From: Geobacter sp.
Lineage (GTDB): Bacteria; Desulfobacterota; Desulfuromonadia; Geobacterales; DSM-12255
Direction of reading: 5' to 3'
DNA: 64,000 bases
Assembly: GCA_009684525.1 (NCBI GenBank)
Contig: WKKR01000001.1
Location: 1,116,001-1,180,000 of the forward strand
Shown in pieces: positions 16,938-27,310 of this stretch; the stretch's first letter is position 1; the number at the start of each line of letters is the position of its first letter. The position numbers and the translations under genes are program-made. The notes beneath the pieces are model-generated. The model was given only the letters and a program-made list of their open reading frames with translations. It was not told the DNA's origin and did not search any database.

Positions 16938-17330
16938 TCAGTGGGTCTGTTCCTTGAATATCTTCTTGAGGATCGATTTCAACTCCTCAATCTTGACCGG
17001 TTTGTTGATGTATTCGAAAGCCCCCAGGTTCATTGCCTCGATGTAGGACTCCACACCGCCATAGGCAGTAATCATGATGACATTGCTGTTGGGAAAGCTC
17101 TTGTTGAGTTCCTTGAGAAACGTTATGCCGTTCATCTCCGGCATGTTGATGTCGGTGACGATCAGGTTCACCTCCTGCTGGCGGAGGAAGTTCAATGCCT
17201 CGAACCCGTTCGACACGCTGTCTACGAGAAAACCCTCGTTACTTAAGAGTTTGGAAAGCCCCAACCGGGCGTTTTCCTCGTCATCCACCACCAGGATGCG
17301 TTTTGGCTGTTTCGGCACTGACTGCTCCAT
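16938..17330 (-). CDS. Single-domain response regulator
   Basis: 130 residues from ATG 17330; a second ATG lies 15 bases upstream and neither has a clear RBS. Receiver features: VVDDEENARLGL, phospho-acceptor Asp60 in LIVTDINMPEMNG, the switch Thr in VIMITAYGG, and Lys in YINKPVKIEEL. The ARLGLSKLL segment resembles receivers of NtrC-like regulators, but the DNA-binding and AAA+ parts are absent. Confidence 0.9.
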   Translation of the reverse strand: MEQSVPKQPKRILVVDDEENARLGLSKLLSNEGFLVDSVSNGFEALNFLRQQEVNLIVTDINMPEMNGITFLKELNKSFPNSNVIMITAYGGVESYIEAMNLGAFEYINKPVKIEELKSILKKIFKEQTH

Positions 17331-17402
17331 GTTGACGTAAATCATAGACCATCAAAGTCTAACATGGCAACCGGTGCTGTCAAGACAGGGTGCGCGTGCG
17401 TC

Positions 17403-18119
17403 TCACTGCGCTGCCACCCGCTTTCTCAGTTTCACTGCGGTCAGGATCAGGTTGGCGATTATGGAGATGAAATAGATCTCGTCCTCGCTGAAGGTTTTCA
17501 TGGAAGTCGAGTTCAGGTTTATGACCCCATAGACGGCGCTCTTGTCGGCTATGGGATAGGAAAGCATGGAGTTGTACTTTTCCTCCTGCAGTTCCGGAAA
17601 ATACTTGTAGCGGGGGTCCTGGGACGCCCGGTTGAGGGAGATATGCTGGCGGTCGCGAGCTACCGTGCCGGTGACCCCTTCGCCGATCTTGATGCGGATC
17701 TTGCCGATGAAGGAATGGTCGAACCCATGGGTTGCGGCCAGCACCAGTTCCTCATCCTCCATGAGATAGATGCTGCAAACGCTTATCTTCAGCTGCGTAG
17801 CAACCTTGTCGGTCACCATCTGCAGAACCTGGGCAAGATCATAGTCGGAGGAGACCAGCATGCTGATCTCTTCGAGGGAGATGATCTCGAGATGCTCGCG
17901 GTTGGCGCGCTGCATGGTGAGCACCATCTTCCCTTTTTCGCTCTCCAGAAAGGGGGTGAAGCTTGCCTTATGGATAAAGGGATTGACCGTCTTGACCTTT
18001 TCCGAAACCGTGCGGAAATCTGAAAAACCACAGCTACAGGTCAATTTTACGCGGTAGTTGTCGATCCGCTGGGTCTTCATGACTCTTCCGCACTTTCTGC
18101 AGCGCGAGACTAATTGCAT
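17403..18119 (-). CDS. GAF-domain protein with N-terminal zinc ribbon
   Basis: 238 residues from ATG 18119 (RBS AAGGAGAGAG). Residues 1-35 form a zinc-ribbon-like module (CRKCGRV then LTCSCGF). A GAF domain covers about 85-230, with SVCSIYLMEDEELVLAATHG, GEGVTGTVA and YPIADKSAVYGVINL, which resembles the GAF domain of PtsP and NifA. It may bind a small molecule. There is no kinase, cyclase or DNA-binding output, so the partner is unknown. Confidence 0.82.
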   Translation of the reverse strand: MQLVSRCRKCGRVMKTQRIDNYRVKLTCSCGFSDFRTVSEKVKTVNPFIHKASFTPFLESEKGKMVLTMQRANREHLEIISLEEISMLVSSDYDLAQVLQMVTDKVATQLKISVCSIYLMEDEELVLAATHGFDHSFIGKIRIKIGEGVTGTVARDRQHISLNRASQDPRYKYFPELQEEKYNSMLSYPIADKSAVYGVINLNSTSMKTFSEDEIYFISIIANLILTAVKLRKRVAAQ

Positions 18120-18186
18120 CTCTCTCTCCTTCGATCGATTCACTGATGATTGGGACCGCATTTCGTCGGATCAGTTGGGCGGCATC

Positions 18187-19056
18187 TCACGGATTGGCAA
18201 CGACCCCTTCGGGGTGCAGGACAATATGGATGTTCCTGCCCGGCGGGCCGAGCGGAGCGAGGGGCTTTCCGTTCAGTTCCGCCTCGACCCCCCCGGCATT
18301 CCCGATATCAAGGGTAATGACCTTCTCCGCTTTCCACTCGATGAGATCGCCTGCCTTCAGGTCGTACGGCTGCGACAGTCGGCCGTCTATATCAATGTTG
18401 ACCCAGCTGTCCTGATTGACCTTGAGTTTGAGGATCACCCCTCCCCGTGGTATATCTCCGGTCTGGGGAGTAGGGAGAGGAGCTGCGGCAGGCGGCACGG
18501 TTGCTGCCGCAGGCAAAACAGTGGGGGGCACGGAAGGTGTCTGAACCGCGGAAGACCACGCCGGCTGCACCGGTGATTGCGGCGGTGCCGGGAGTGACAG
18601 CTGCTGCGGTACTGGCCGTACTGGCTGGTCCTGATCATCATAGAAAAAGAATGCCAGAACCACAACTACGGCCAGAAGCCCCAGGGGAAACAGCCAGCGG
18701 CGCCGGTCCCCACGTGCGCGCCCGAGATCTGCCTTAGCTACCTTTCGCCTGCTCGGGGATGCGGTCTGGGTAATGGGAGGGGCAGTCGCCCGTTCGTAAC
18801 GAGCAACGGCGTCGTCACCGGAAACACCAAGATACCCGGCATAAATCCTGATGAATCCCTTGCAGTAGGCGGAATTCGGCAGGCGGTCGAAGTCCTCCCT
18901 TTCCAGGGCATCCAGATAACTCTTGGCTATCCGGGTCACCTGTGCCGCATCGTCCAGGGAAATGCCACGTGCCTCGCGGCAGGAACGCAGGTAGCCGCCA
19001 ATTCCGGCTCGTTCCTCCCTTGTATCAACTGATGATTCGGTCAGGGGCAACCTCAC
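18187..19056 (-). CDS. RodZ-like helix-turn-helix membrane protein
   Basis: 289 residues. The N-terminal HTH (IGGYLRSCREARGISLDDAA, residues about 19-85) matches the RodZ cytoplasmic domain. A basic stretch precedes one membrane helix (WLFPLGLLAVVVVLAFFFY), then a Pro-rich linker of about 75 residues and a C-terminal beta-domain of the DUF4115 type (DSWVNIDIDGRLSQPYDLKAG). RodZ links the MreB cytoskeleton to the cell wall enzymes. Overlaps the TPR gene upstream by four bases. Confidence 0.88.
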   Translation of the reverse strand: MRLPLTESSVDTREERAGIGGYLRSCREARGISLDDAAQVTRIAKSYLDALEREDFDRLPNSAYCKGFIRIYAGYLGVSGDDAVARYERATAPPITQTASPSRRKVAKADLGRARGDRRRWLFPLGLLAVVVVLAFFFYDDQDQPVRPVPQQLSLPAPPQSPVQPAWSSAVQTPSVPPTVLPAAATVPPAAAPLPTPQTGDIPRGGVILKLKVNQDSWVNIDIDGRLSQPYDLKAGDLIEWKAEKVITLDIGNAGGVEAELNGKPLAPLGPPGRNIHIVLHPEGVVANP

Positions 19057-19796
19057 TTGAGGAGATCTATATGCTCCCGCGCCAATCGGCCGATGTCGGT
19101 ATCCGGCACCAGGTTAACCACTTCGCGGAATGCATTCCGGGCAGCTTCGTTCTCTTTCAATTTCAAGAGCGCCAACCCCAGATGGTAATGGGCGTTGGCA
19201 TACCCCTTGGACAGCTCAATGGCCTTGCGATACTCCTCGATGGCCAATTCGGTCTTACCGAGGGCAAAATAGACCCTCCCCAGGGTAAGACGGCACTGGG
19301 GGCTCCGGGGAAAGTTGATGACCGCCGAACGGGAAACCCGTAACGCCTCCTCCTCGTCACCTTTGCCTAGATAGGCAAGCCCCAGGTTGATCTGGGCAGC
19401 TTCCTGATTGTGGTAGAAGAGATCGTTCTTTGCCTGACGAAGCTGGTTGATGGCATCGTCCCAGCGCTGCAACTCCATGTATGTCACACCCAGATTATTC
19501 CGGGCATCGGAAAAGTCCGGTTTCAGGGCTATGGCCTGCTGGTATTTCTGTGCGGCGATATCCAGCTTACCTTTGCGGAAGTAGGTCATACCCAGAAAGT
19601 TCATCAGGGCAGGATCATCCGGTGTGAGTTTCTCGGCCTCGGTAAATTCGACCAGCGCAGAGGTCACGTTCTGTTCGCGAAGGTACGACTCTCCCATCTG
19701 GAAGTGATAGGAAGCCTTTTTCCGGTTAGCCTCGCTCAGTGCGCAGGCAGAGCAACAGAGAACCACCAGCAAGAAAAACAACAGTAACCGCCGCAC
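19053..19796 (-). CDS. TPR-repeat lipoprotein, PilF/PilW-like
   Basis: 247 residues from GTG 19796, chosen for GGAGGAA just upstream; the frame extends to 19844. The N-terminus (VRRLLLFFLLVVLCCSAC) is a lipoprotein signal with lipobox C-S-A-C. About six tetratricopeptide repeats follow (GESYLREQNVTSALVEFTEA, LGMTYFRKGKLDIAAQKYQQ and so on). PilF/PilW lipoproteins help assemble the type IV pilus secretin in the outer membrane. Geobacter uses type IV pili, but no pil gene is in this window, so a generic TPR lipoprotein cannot be excluded. Confidence 0.82.
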   Translation of the reverse strand: MRRLLLFFLLVVLCCSACALSEANRKKASYHFQMGESYLREQNVTSALVEFTEAEKLTPDDPALMNFLGMTYFRKGKLDIAAQKYQQAIALKPDFSDARNNLGVTYMELQRWDDAINQLRQAKNDLFYHNQEAAQINLGLAYLGKGDEEEALRVSRSAVINFPRSPQCRLTLGRVYFALGKTELAIEEYRKAIELSKGYANAHYHLGLALLKLKENEAARNAFREVVNLVPDTDIGRLAREHIDLLK

Positions 19797-19919
19797 GCTT
19801 CCTCCGTAATGGCCCGAACTCCGGCCGGAACCCTCTTCAGTCACGATTGTAGACAGTATGATGGCAAAAATTACCAGAGTCCCAGGGGATTGTCAATGCG
19901 GGGTACCCGCCCGACCCCA

Positions 19920-20840
19920 TCAGACGCCCTCTGGCAGCCCCTGGAAGTGAGTCATTGCCTTCATGCTTCTGTAGCGGGCCTCGATCTCCCCGTAGGTAAG
20001 CGATTTGAGCCGATTCAGGCTGAAATCCTCGACGGTGAACGACGCCATGACACTGCCGAAGATAATCGCCTGCCTGATCCCCTCTTCAGACAGGTTGCCG
20101 GTATTGGCAAGATACCCCATGAAGCCGCCGGCAAAGGTATCACCGGCACCAGTGGGGTCGAAGACCTCTTCCAGCGGATAGGCCGGGGCAGCAAAAACCG
20201 TGGTCCCAGTGAACATCAGCACCCCGTATTCCCCCCGCTTGACGATCAGGTTCTTTGCCCCTCTGGCGAGTATCTTCCGGGCTGCCTTGACGAGATTCGC
20301 CTCTCCTGAAAGCTGACGTGCCTCGCCCTCATTGATGATGATGAAATCTGCCCTCTCCAGGACCTTCCAAAGGGCATCAGGTTTCGAGGATATCCAGAAG
20401 TTCATGGTGTCACAGGCAACAAGGCGGGGGCTTTGCACCTGGTTCAAAACCTCCAGCTGCAACTCAGGATCGATGTTGGCGAGGATCAGATAGTCGGCAT
20501 CGGCATAGGCGTCGGGGACCACCGGCTTGAAGTCGGCAAAGACATTGAGATGGGTCTCAAGGGTCTGGGCTTCATTCAAATCATAGCCGTAACGTCCCTT
20601 CCAGTGAAAGGTCTGGCCGGGGACCCTGGTGAGGCCGGTGAGATCGATATTGCGCGTTCGAAGGAATTCCACATGTTCACGGGGGAAATCTTCTCCAACC
20701 ACGGCCACCAGGTTCACATCGGTAAAAAAACTGGCCGAAGTGGAAAAATAGGTGGCAGACCCGCCGAGGACATCCTCGACCCTGCCGAACGGGGTTTCCA
20801 CCGAATCGAAGGCAACCGAACCGACAACCAGAATACTCAT
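19920..20840 (-). CDS. PfkB-family sugar/nucleoside kinase
   Basis: 306 residues. The C-terminal PfkB signature is DPTGAGDTFAGGFMGYLA, containing the catalytic Asp and anion hole, and the N-terminal glycine motif is GGSATYFSTSAS. It phosphorylates a sugar or nucleoside in the cytoplasm. It follows the MTA phosphorylase gene by 25 bases in the same orientation; the pair could act on ribose moieties from methylthioadenosine or related nucleosides. Substrate not determined. Confidence 0.9.
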   Translation of the reverse strand: MSILVVGSVAFDSVETPFGRVEDVLGGSATYFSTSASFFTDVNLVAVVGEDFPREHVEFLRTRNIDLTGLTRVPGQTFHWKGRYGYDLNEAQTLETHLNVFADFKPVVPDAYADADYLILANIDPELQLEVLNQVQSPRLVACDTMNFWISSKPDALWKVLERADFIIINEGEARQLSGEANLVKAARKILARGAKNLIVKRGEYGVLMFTGTTVFAAPAYPLEEVFDPTGAGDTFAGGFMGYLANTGNLSEEGIRQAIIFGSVMASFTVEDFSLNRLKSLTYGEIEARYRSMKAMTHFQGLPEGV

Positions 20841-20865
20841 GCATGCTCTCCCGGAGATTGAAAGA

Positions 20866-21729
20866 TCAAAGGTATTTGCCGATCAGGAGCGAGAGGTTTT
20901 CCCTCGTTTCCGCAGGGATCATCGCCTTGTCGCTGATGATCGCGTACTGCAGGGCAGTGGCACAGGGGCAACCGCGTTCCGACGCGATTTTCCCCACAGC
21001 ATGCCGGATGATATTCTTAGCCATAGTCACGTTGCTCTTGATGATCGCCAGAACCGCCTCGATGGAGACATCCTCATGCCCTCCATGCCAGCAGTCGTAA
21101 TCGGTGGAAAGGGCGATGATACCGTAGCAGAGTTCGGCCTCACGTGCCAGCTTTGCCTCAGTGAGATTGGTCATGCCGATCACTGCCGCACCAAAGCTGC
21201 GGTACATGTACGATTCAGCCCGGGTGGAAAAGGCAGGCCCTTCCATGCAGACATAGGTCCCACCCTTGTGCACTGTGGCGCCAGCCTGCAGCGAGGCATC
21301 GTAGAGAACCTGCGAGAGGTCGAGGCAAACCGGATCGGCGAACTGGGTATGGGCCACGATGCCGTTACCGAAGAAGGTGTCTTTGCGGATACCCTTGGTC
21401 CGGTCGATGAACTGGTCGGGGATGACGATGTGACCCGGAACGATCTCCTCCTTCATGCTCCCCACCGCCGAAACCGAGATGATCCTTTCAACCCCCAGGC
21501 TCTTCATACCGTAAATGTTGGCACGATAATTCACTTCCGTGGGGAGCAGGCGATGCCCTCGGCCATGCCGGGGGAGAAAGACCATCCTGAGTCCGTCCAA
21601 TGTGCCGGTAACATACTCGTCGGATGGGTTTCCGAACGGGGTATCGACCGTGACCGTCCGGATGTCGGTCATTCCTTCCATCTCGTACAATCCGCTCCCG
21701 CCGATAACTCCGATGACTGGTACGCCCAC
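20866..21729 (-). CDS. mtnP: S-methyl-5'-thioadenosine phosphorylase
   Basis: 287 residues, normal length. It starts IGVIGGSGLYEMEGM, and carries phosphate- and base-binding blocks FLPRHGRGHRLLPTEVNYRA, VSAVGSMKEEI, CMEGPAFSTRAES and GMTNLTEAKLAREAE. Retention of the late STDYDCWH segment is typical of MTAP rather than of purine nucleoside phosphorylase. It splits MTA into adenine and 5-methylthioribose-1-phosphate in methionine salvage. First gene of a two-gene operon with the PfkB kinase. Confidence 0.94.
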   Translation of the reverse strand: MGVPVIGVIGGSGLYEMEGMTDIRTVTVDTPFGNPSDEYVTGTLDGLRMVFLPRHGRGHRLLPTEVNYRANIYGMKSLGVERIISVSAVGSMKEEIVPGHIVIPDQFIDRTKGIRKDTFFGNGIVAHTQFADPVCLDLSQVLYDASLQAGATVHKGGTYVCMEGPAFSTRAESYMYRSFGAAVIGMTNLTEAKLAREAELCYGIIALSTDYDCWHGGHEDVSIEAVLAIIKSNVTMAKNIIRHAVGKIASERGCPCATALQYAIISDKAMIPAETRENLSLLIGKYL

Positions 21730-21859
21730 AGTTCCTCCCTTACCCCGTCAGCAAAGACCGGGAAATCATTCATAGCCACAGCTGGCTGCTCTGCAATCCA
21801 TCACTAATACCTTTCGGGGCAGCGGCATGTCAACAGGATTTCAGCCGCTTCGCGGCAAA

Positions 21860-21889
21860 AAAGAAGGCGTAACGCTCTGGCGCTACGCC
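21860..21889 (-). terminator. Rho-independent terminator after the chemoreceptor gene
   Basis: On the minus strand GGCGTAGCGC, CAGA and GCGTTACGCC are followed by TTCTTTTTTG. It lies about 100 bases after the MCP stop. The rest of 21730-21986 shows no gene. Confidence 0.8.
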
Positions 21890-21986
21890 CCGACCTGCTT
21901 CGTTCTACCCCTCCCAGCCGTTCGAACCCCTTCACGGGAAGCCGGTATGCGCTCGCCGGTCCCGTAACAGCCACGAAAACAACCGT

Positions 21987-23621
21987 CTATGCCCTGAGCT
22001 TGAACCTCCCCACCAGGCGCTGCAGTTCATCTGCCAGACTGGATAGCTTGTGGGCCGCCTCGGACGATTCGGAAGCATTTCTGGCCGAACCATGGACGAC
22101 CTCGGTAACCTGGTGGATGTTGTTGCTGATCTCGCTGGTCGTGGCGGTCTGTTCCTCGGCAGCAGTGGCGATCTGGTTCACCTGCATGGTAACTTCGTTG
22201 ATCTGGGTGATGATTTCTTCCAGCGCAGCGCCGGAGCGGGAAGCATCCGCCATGCCGACCTCCACCTCCTTGACCCCGCTCTCCATGGATGCAACGGCAG
22301 TGCGGGTATCCTGCTGGATGGCCTTGATCATCGCCCCTATTTCCTTGGTGGCCTTGGTTGTGCGCTCTGCCAGCGCACGAACCTCGTCGGCCACCACGGC
22401 GAATCCACGCCCCTGTTCACCGGCGCGAGCCGATTCGATGGCGGCATTGAGAGCCAGCAGATTGGTCTGCTCGGCGATCTCCTCAATGGTACCGATGATG
22501 GTGCCGATCTCGTCGGAGCGTTTCCCCAGGCTCTTGATGGTCTGTGCCGACTCCCGTACCCGTTCGGCAATCCGGGTCATACCGGCAACGGTTTCCTGGA
22601 CCACCGCCGCTCCGTTGACAGCACTGCTGCTCGCTCCCTGGGACCCCTGCGCGGCATTGGTGCAGTTGAAGGCGATTTCCATGGAAGTGGCGGCCATCTC
22701 CTCGCTGGCAGTGGCGACTGTGGAAACCTGCGCAGCCATCTCTTCCGTACCGGTGGCGATCTGCTCGGCACTGGAGGTAAGGGCGTTGGCAGCCATGGCC
22801 ACCTGATTGCTGTTGCGGGTCACCGTCGTCATGATTTCGTTCAGGTTGGCAGTCATGGTATTCATGGCCTGCGCCAGTTGGCCGGTCTCATCCCGCGACT
22901 GCAACTCCAGTTGATCGGTCAGGTCCCCCTCGGCGATCTGTTCCGCCATATCGACCACCTGCCTGATCGGCCTGGTTATCATACGAGCGCTGAAAATCCC
23001 GAGGACCAGCGCCAACGCCACCCCGGCAATGGAAAAGATAACCGTCTGAATGATTGCACTCTGGGCGGTATGGTCATTGCGTTGCTTGCGCACCGTGGCT
23101 TCCTGAATCTTGGTCTCGATGAGCCTCCTGATCGACGCCTCTATGGCAACCTCAGTTTCCAGCGCCTGGCTGCGCACCAGCTCCAGGGCTTCTTCCTTTT
23201 TATCTGCCAGCTGCAGGCGGACCACCTCTTGCCAGATGGGCATGTACGAATCGATCAGCCCCTTGACCGCATCGAAATCCTTGCGTCCCTCACCCTGCTC
23301 GACGCTCGGCTCGAACTCCTTGAGCAGGTTGTTGACGTCCTCATACCGTTTCTTCACCCCGGCCGCGTTAGCTTCCATCCTGTCGCGGTCCGTATCGAGC
23401 ATCATCCCCCGCAGGTTGACCCGGGCCTTTTGCGAAGCCATAGCCAATTGCACCAGGGTACCGAGCGGCTTCGTACTCAGTTCATACAATGCCTTGGACT
23501 CATTATTGATCTGGACAATCATCCGGATACCCACAAAACCGATCACGCCAGCGATTGAAGCGACGAGCACGTAGCTTACCAGCATCTTCGTTGCGATTTT
23601 GAGGTTTCTGTACCAGTTCAT
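21987..23621 (-). CDS. Methyl-accepting chemotaxis protein with 4-helix-bundle sensor
   Basis: 544 residues. The first membrane helix is at 12-34, a periplasmic four-helix-bundle domain of the 4HB_MCP type covers about 35-185, and the second helix is near 188-210 ([20 protein letters not shown]). A HAMP domain follows ([20 protein letters not shown]). The signalling tip is [20 protein letters not shown], fully conserved. It senses an unknown periplasmic ligand and signals to CheA/CheW. No che operon is adjacent; a lone cheW lies 15 kb away. Confidence 0.95.
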   Translation of the reverse strand: MNWYRNLKIATKMLVSYVLVASIAGVIGFVGIRMIVQINNESKALYELSTKPLGTLVQLAMASQKARVNLRGMMLDTDRDRMEANAAGVKKRYEDVNNLLKEFEPSVEQGEGRKDFDAVKGLIDSYMPIWQEVVRLQLADKKEEALELVRSQALETEVAIEASIRRLIETKIQEATVRKQRNDHTAQSAIIQTVIFSIAGVALALVLGIFSARMITRPIRQVVDMAEQIAEGDLTDQLELQSRDETGQLAQAMNTMTANLNEIMTTVTRNSNQVAMAANALTSSAEQIATGTEEMAAQVSTVATASEEMAATSMEIAFNCTNAAQGSQGASSSAVNGAAVVQETVAGMTRIAERVRESAQTIKSLGKRSDEIGTIIGTIEEIAEQTNLLALNAAIESARAGEQGRGFAVVADEVRALAERTTKATKEIGAMIKAIQQDTRTAVASMESGVKEVEVGMADASRSGAALEEIITQINEVTMQVNQIATAAEEQTATTSEISNNIHQVTEVVHGSARNASESSEAAHKLSSLADELQRLVGRFKLRA

Positions 23622-23822
23622 TTGCTTGCTCCCCGATATTGGTAGTCCGACTGCAGCACTCTAATTTTCATATTCGGAGATTTCTATTATTAACTTGAGA
23701 TGAAATTTTTTCATGAACGTATACATAAAATTCACCTTACCACCACCCCGTCATGTATCTATTCAAAAAATATAATAATGCAAATTAGTTAACCCATCAT
23801 AATGTATACACTTAAAGTTTTC

Positions 23823-23850
23823 TTGAATTATGCCGACAATATTGTATAAT
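23823..23850 (+). promoter_or_regulatory. Sigma-70-type promoter of the Psr-like operon
   Basis: TTGAAT (23823-23828), a 16-base spacer and a perfect TATAAT (23845-23850) lie in a very AT-rich 240-base region (23622-23864). The predicted start of transcription near 23857 leaves room for GGGAGG (23875-23880) before the TTG start at 23889. Confidence 0.65.
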
Positions 23851-23888
23851 TCCAATAATTCGATATGTCTGTATGGGAGGTGCCGATT

Positions 23889-26159
23889 TTGAGCGTCAAG
23901 CTATCACGCAGATCTTTCCTCAAGGTTTCTGGCACTGCGACGGCAGGACTCTCCGTTGCAGCCGCCATGCCCGAAAAATTTCTGTCCTGGGCCGAAACAG
24001 GGCAGGAAGAGCTGCAACAAATCCCGACCTTCTGCGAACTCTGCTTCTGGAACTGCGGTCTGATCGCCAAGGTACAGAACGGCAAGGTCGTCAAGGTGGA
24101 CGGCAACCCCCTCAGTGAACGGGGACGAGGGCGTCTCTGCGGCCGAGGTAATGCTGCGCTGGGGTCACTCTACGACCCTGACCGGTTGAAATACCCGATG
24201 ATCAACACCGGCAAACGAGGGGAACCGAAGTGGAAAAGGGCAAGTTGGGACGAGGCACTCGGCCTGATCGCCCAGAAGCTGCAGGCCATCAAAGAAAAAT
24301 GCGGCCCCGAAGCGGTTGCCCTTTTTTCTCACGGCACAGGCGGAGCATTCTGGAAACATCTACTCAAAGCATACGGCAGCGGCAACTACACCGCTCCCTC
24401 CTTTGCACAGTGCAGGGGCCCCCGTGATGTCGGCTTCTCGCTCACCTTCGGCGACGAAGTAGGCTCTCCCGAGTACTATGATTTCAGGGAAAGCCGCTTT
24501 ATCGTCCTGATCGGTTCGCACCTGGGAGAAAACGCCCACAACAGCCAGGTCCAGGATTTTGTCCTCGGTCTGGAACGAGGCGCCAAGCTCTGCGTGGTCG
24601 ATCCGCGGTTGTCCAACGCTGCCGCCAAGGCAGATTACTGGCTTCCCATCCGCCCGGCAACCGACATGGCCCTGCTGCTGGCCTGGATCAATGTCATTGT
24701 CAACGAAGGGCTCTACGACGCCGATTACCTGCAATCCTACGCCACCGGTCTGCCGGAACTGAAGACCGCAGTTCAGGAATATACTCCTGAATGGGCGGAA
24801 AAAGAGACCGACATCCCGGCCGCCACCATCTACACGGTAGCCCGTGAACTGGCAGCCAACAAGCCGAACGTGATCGTTTCCGGCGGCCGCTTCAGCGCCT
24901 GGTACGGCGATGATGCCCAACGGAGCCGGGCCATCGCCATCATCAATGCCCTGCTCGGCACCTGGGGCCGACCCGGCGGCATTTACTTCCCATCAAAAGG
25001 CTCAGTACCCGAATATCCGGGCATTCCCGCCTATCCGGAACATCGGGAAGGCCTCCCCACTCTGGATGCGCCCTATCCCTTCGCGTTCTCCCAAACCACA
25101 ACCACCATCCGCGAAGTGACCATCTCCGAGGGATGCGCCACGGGACCCAATGCTTCGAAACAGACAACGACCTCCATTCGGGAAGCCACCGCAGCGGGTG
25201 CCCCCCACCAGATGCACGGATGGCTGGTATACGGCTGCAACCTGCTGAAAACCATGCCCGACCGGAACGAGACCATCAAAGCGATCCAAAACCTCGATCT
25301 GATGGTTGCCATCGACATCCTGCCAAACGACATCATCAATTGGGCCGATGTGGTCCTTCCCGAATGCACCTACCTTGAGCGCTTCGACATGCTCTCAACC
25401 GGCAAATTCCGGGACACTTTCGAAGTTTCGATCCGCCAGCCGGCTATGGAACCGATGTGGGAAAGCAAACCCTCCTGGTGGATCACCAAGGAACTGGCAA
25501 AGATCATGGGGCTGGAAGCATATTTCCCCTGGAAGGATGGCGAAGATTACCTGCGGACCCGCTGTCAGACCGGGAATTTGAATTACGATGAACTGAAAAA
25601 AAAGGGAATTCTCTCCTTTAGCGATAAATCCAACCCGTACATCACCGAGACAAACCAGCCCGAGTTTCCCACGCCATCGGGCAAGATTGAACTCTACTCG
25701 GCGCAGTTGGCTGAAAAAGGGTTCGATCCCGTGCCCAAATACACAAAACATCCGCAACCGCCGACCGGTTTTCTCCGCCTGCTCTACGGCAGATCACCGC
25801 TCCATACATTTTCCCGTACCACCAACAACTTCATGCTCACTGACTTGGTGCCGGCAAACTCGCTCCTAATCAACAAGAAGACCGCTCTCATGCTCGGTCT
25901 GGCCAATGGGCAAGAGGTTCGCCTGGAAAACCAGGCCGGCTTCAAATCGCCGGGAAAGGTCAAAGTCCATTTTTCACAGCGCCTGCGTGAAGACTGCGTC
26001 TACATGGCCCATGGGTTCGGCGTCCACTCCAAAGGGATGACCCGTGCAGACAACAAGGGGATCGGTGACGAGGAAATGCTCGACAAGTACACCATCGACC
26101 CCCTCATGGGTGGAACTAGCATGAGATCCAACTTTGTCAAGATCGTAAAGGGGATATGA
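23889..26159 (+). CDS. Molybdopterin oxidoreductase catalytic subunit, PsrA/PhsA-like
   Basis: 756 residues from TTG 23889. GGGAGG lies eight bases upstream, whereas ATG 23865 in the same frame has no RBS and nearly coincides with the predicted transcript start. The N-terminus has a Tat signal (S-R-R-S-F-L-K). The [4Fe-4S] ligands are C49-x2-C52-x3-C56-x27-C84. The Mo ligand is probably Cys175 in SFAQCRGPRD. Size and the following NrfD and four-cluster subunits match polysulfide/thiosulfate reductases. The acceptor is inferred from context (rhodaneses nearby); arsenate, tetrathionate or selenate cannot be excluded. Confidence 0.85.
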   Translation: MSVKLSRRSFLKVSGTATAGLSVAAAMPEKFLSWAETGQEELQQIPTFCELCFWNCGLIAKVQNGKVVKVDGNPLSERGRGRLCGRGNAALGSLYDPDRLKYPMINTGKRGEPKWKRASWDEALGLIAQKLQAIKEKCGPEAVALFSHGTGGAFWKHLLKAYGSGNYTAPSFAQCRGPRDVGFSLTFGDEVGSPEYYDFRESRFIVLIGSHLGENAHNSQVQDFVLGLERGAKLCVVDPRLSNAAAKADYWLPIRPATDMALLLAWINVIVNEGLYDADYLQSYATGLPELKTAVQEYTPEWAEKETDIPAATIYTVARELAANKPNVIVSGGRFSAWYGDDAQRSRAIAIINALLGTWGRPGGIYFPSKGSVPEYPGIPAYPEHREGLPTLDAPYPFAFSQTTTTIREVTISEGCATGPNASKQTTTSIREATAAGAPHQMHGWLVYGCNLLKTMPDRNETIKAIQNLDLMVAIDILPNDIINWADVVLPECTYLERFDMLSTGKFRDTFEVSIRQPAMEPMWESKPSWWITKELAKIMGLEAYFPWKDGEDYLRTRCQTGNLNYDELKKKGILSFSDKSNPYITETNQPEFPTPSGKIELYSAQLAEKGFDPVPKYTKHPQPPTGFLRLLYGRSPLHTFSRTTNNFMLTDLVPANSLLINKKTALMLGLANGQEVRLENQAGFKSPGKVKVHFSQRLREDCVYMAHGFGVHSKGMTRADNKGIGDEEMLDKYTIDPLMGGTSMRSNFVKIVKGI

Positions 26160-26160
26160 C

Positions 26161-27309
26161 ATGCAGATATTCGGAGTCCTTCTACCGGAAAAACAGTTAT
26201 TGTCAGACTATTTCAGACAGTTCATGCAAGGCAAAGGGGGGATAATCGTCTACCTGTCGCTCATGGGATTATTGCTGGGCGGTTTCGGCATCGGTTGCAT
26301 CTTCGTCCTGGGGCACGGGCATACGACCAATACATCGAGCATCGTACCGTGGGGGCTCCAGATATCCACCTACGTCTATTTTGCCCTTGTGAGCGGCGGC
26401 TGCATATTTACCAACTTTTTCGGTAATATGTTTTTTCATGAAAAATATGCGCCACTGGCTTCGCGGGTTATCTTCATGGGCCTGATAACCGCGATTGCCG
26501 GATTTGCATCACTGGCATCCGAACTCGGGCATGTAGAGCGGATGTACATGTTCTTACTTTCACCGAATCCCACATCTCCCATGTTCTGGATGTCTGTCTG
26601 GTATACCGCCGATATAACCATCCTGCTGGTAGAATACATCAACATCCAGCGGCACAGACATTCCAAGGCGATGCTGTATGCTTCGTTCATCATTCCCGTC
26701 ATCACCTACTGCTCCCTGGGAAGCCTGTTCGGGGCAGTCGGAACCATGCCGTACTATTACAGCTCCCTGTTGCCGATCTACTTCCTTTTTTCCGGTTTTC
26801 TGACCGGCAATGCGCTCTGTGCCATAATCGCAGCGTTCTATTTCCGTAATTCAGGCGGCTATCGCATGGTGCGGCCTTTTTTCAGGATGCAGAAAATTGC
26901 AATCTCCACGGTATTTGTCCTTACCTTCTGCCGTATCATCATCGGACTCGCGAACAACCTGAGCGGGTATGAGGTGTTCCGCGAGACATTCCTGCAGAAT
27001 GTCGTCCTCGGCATCGGAGTCGCTCTTGTCGTTCCCTTCATCATCCTCATGTACAGACGCACTCTGGGAGGACTGATCCTTTCCAGCCTGCTGGTACTGG
27101 GGACACAGTTCATGTCACGGCTCGACCTGGTCGTTGAAGGGTTCCGCGTCCCGGTGTTCCGTGTCTATGACATGCCAGAGCGCATCAATTACATGCCGTC
27201 CATTTTCGAGATGCTGGTTGTTGTTGCTTCGGTTTCAATTGTCGTATTGGTATATGTAATCGGTGAGAAGACCGGGTTGTTTGAAATCGCGAGAAAGGAG
27301 ATCCATTGA
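26161..27309 (+). CDS. NrfD/PsrC-type membrane anchor subunit
   Basis: 382 residues with about nine to ten hydrophobic helices (for example [20 protein letters not shown]). It belongs to the polysulfide reductase NrfD family, which exchanges electrons with menaquinol. It starts one base after the stop of the catalytic subunit and ends one base before the Fe-S subunit start, so the three are one operon. It should carry electrons from menaquinol to the ferredoxin subunit. Confidence 0.88.
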   Translation: MQIFGVLLPEKQLLSDYFRQFMQGKGGIIVYLSLMGLLLGGFGIGCIFVLGHGHTTNTSSIVPWGLQISTYVYFALVSGGCIFTNFFGNMFFHEKYAPLASRVIFMGLITAIAGFASLASELGHVERMYMFLLSPNPTSPMFWMSVWYTADITILLVEYINIQRHRHSKAMLYASFIIPVITYCSLGSLFGAVGTMPYYYSSLLPIYFLFSGFLTGNALCAIIAAFYFRNSGGYRMVRPFFRMQKIAISTVFVLTFCRIIIGLANNLSGYEVFRETFLQNVVLGIGVALVVPFIILMYRRTLGGLILSSLLVLGTQFMSRLDLVVEGFRVPVFRVYDMPERINYMPSIFEMLVVVASVSIVVLVYVIGEKTGLFEIARKEIH

Positions 27310-27310
27310 T

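Noticed and set aside
22050-23558. 502-codon plus-strand ORF opposite the chemoreceptor
   Set aside because: The minus strand carries the invariant MCP signalling motif.
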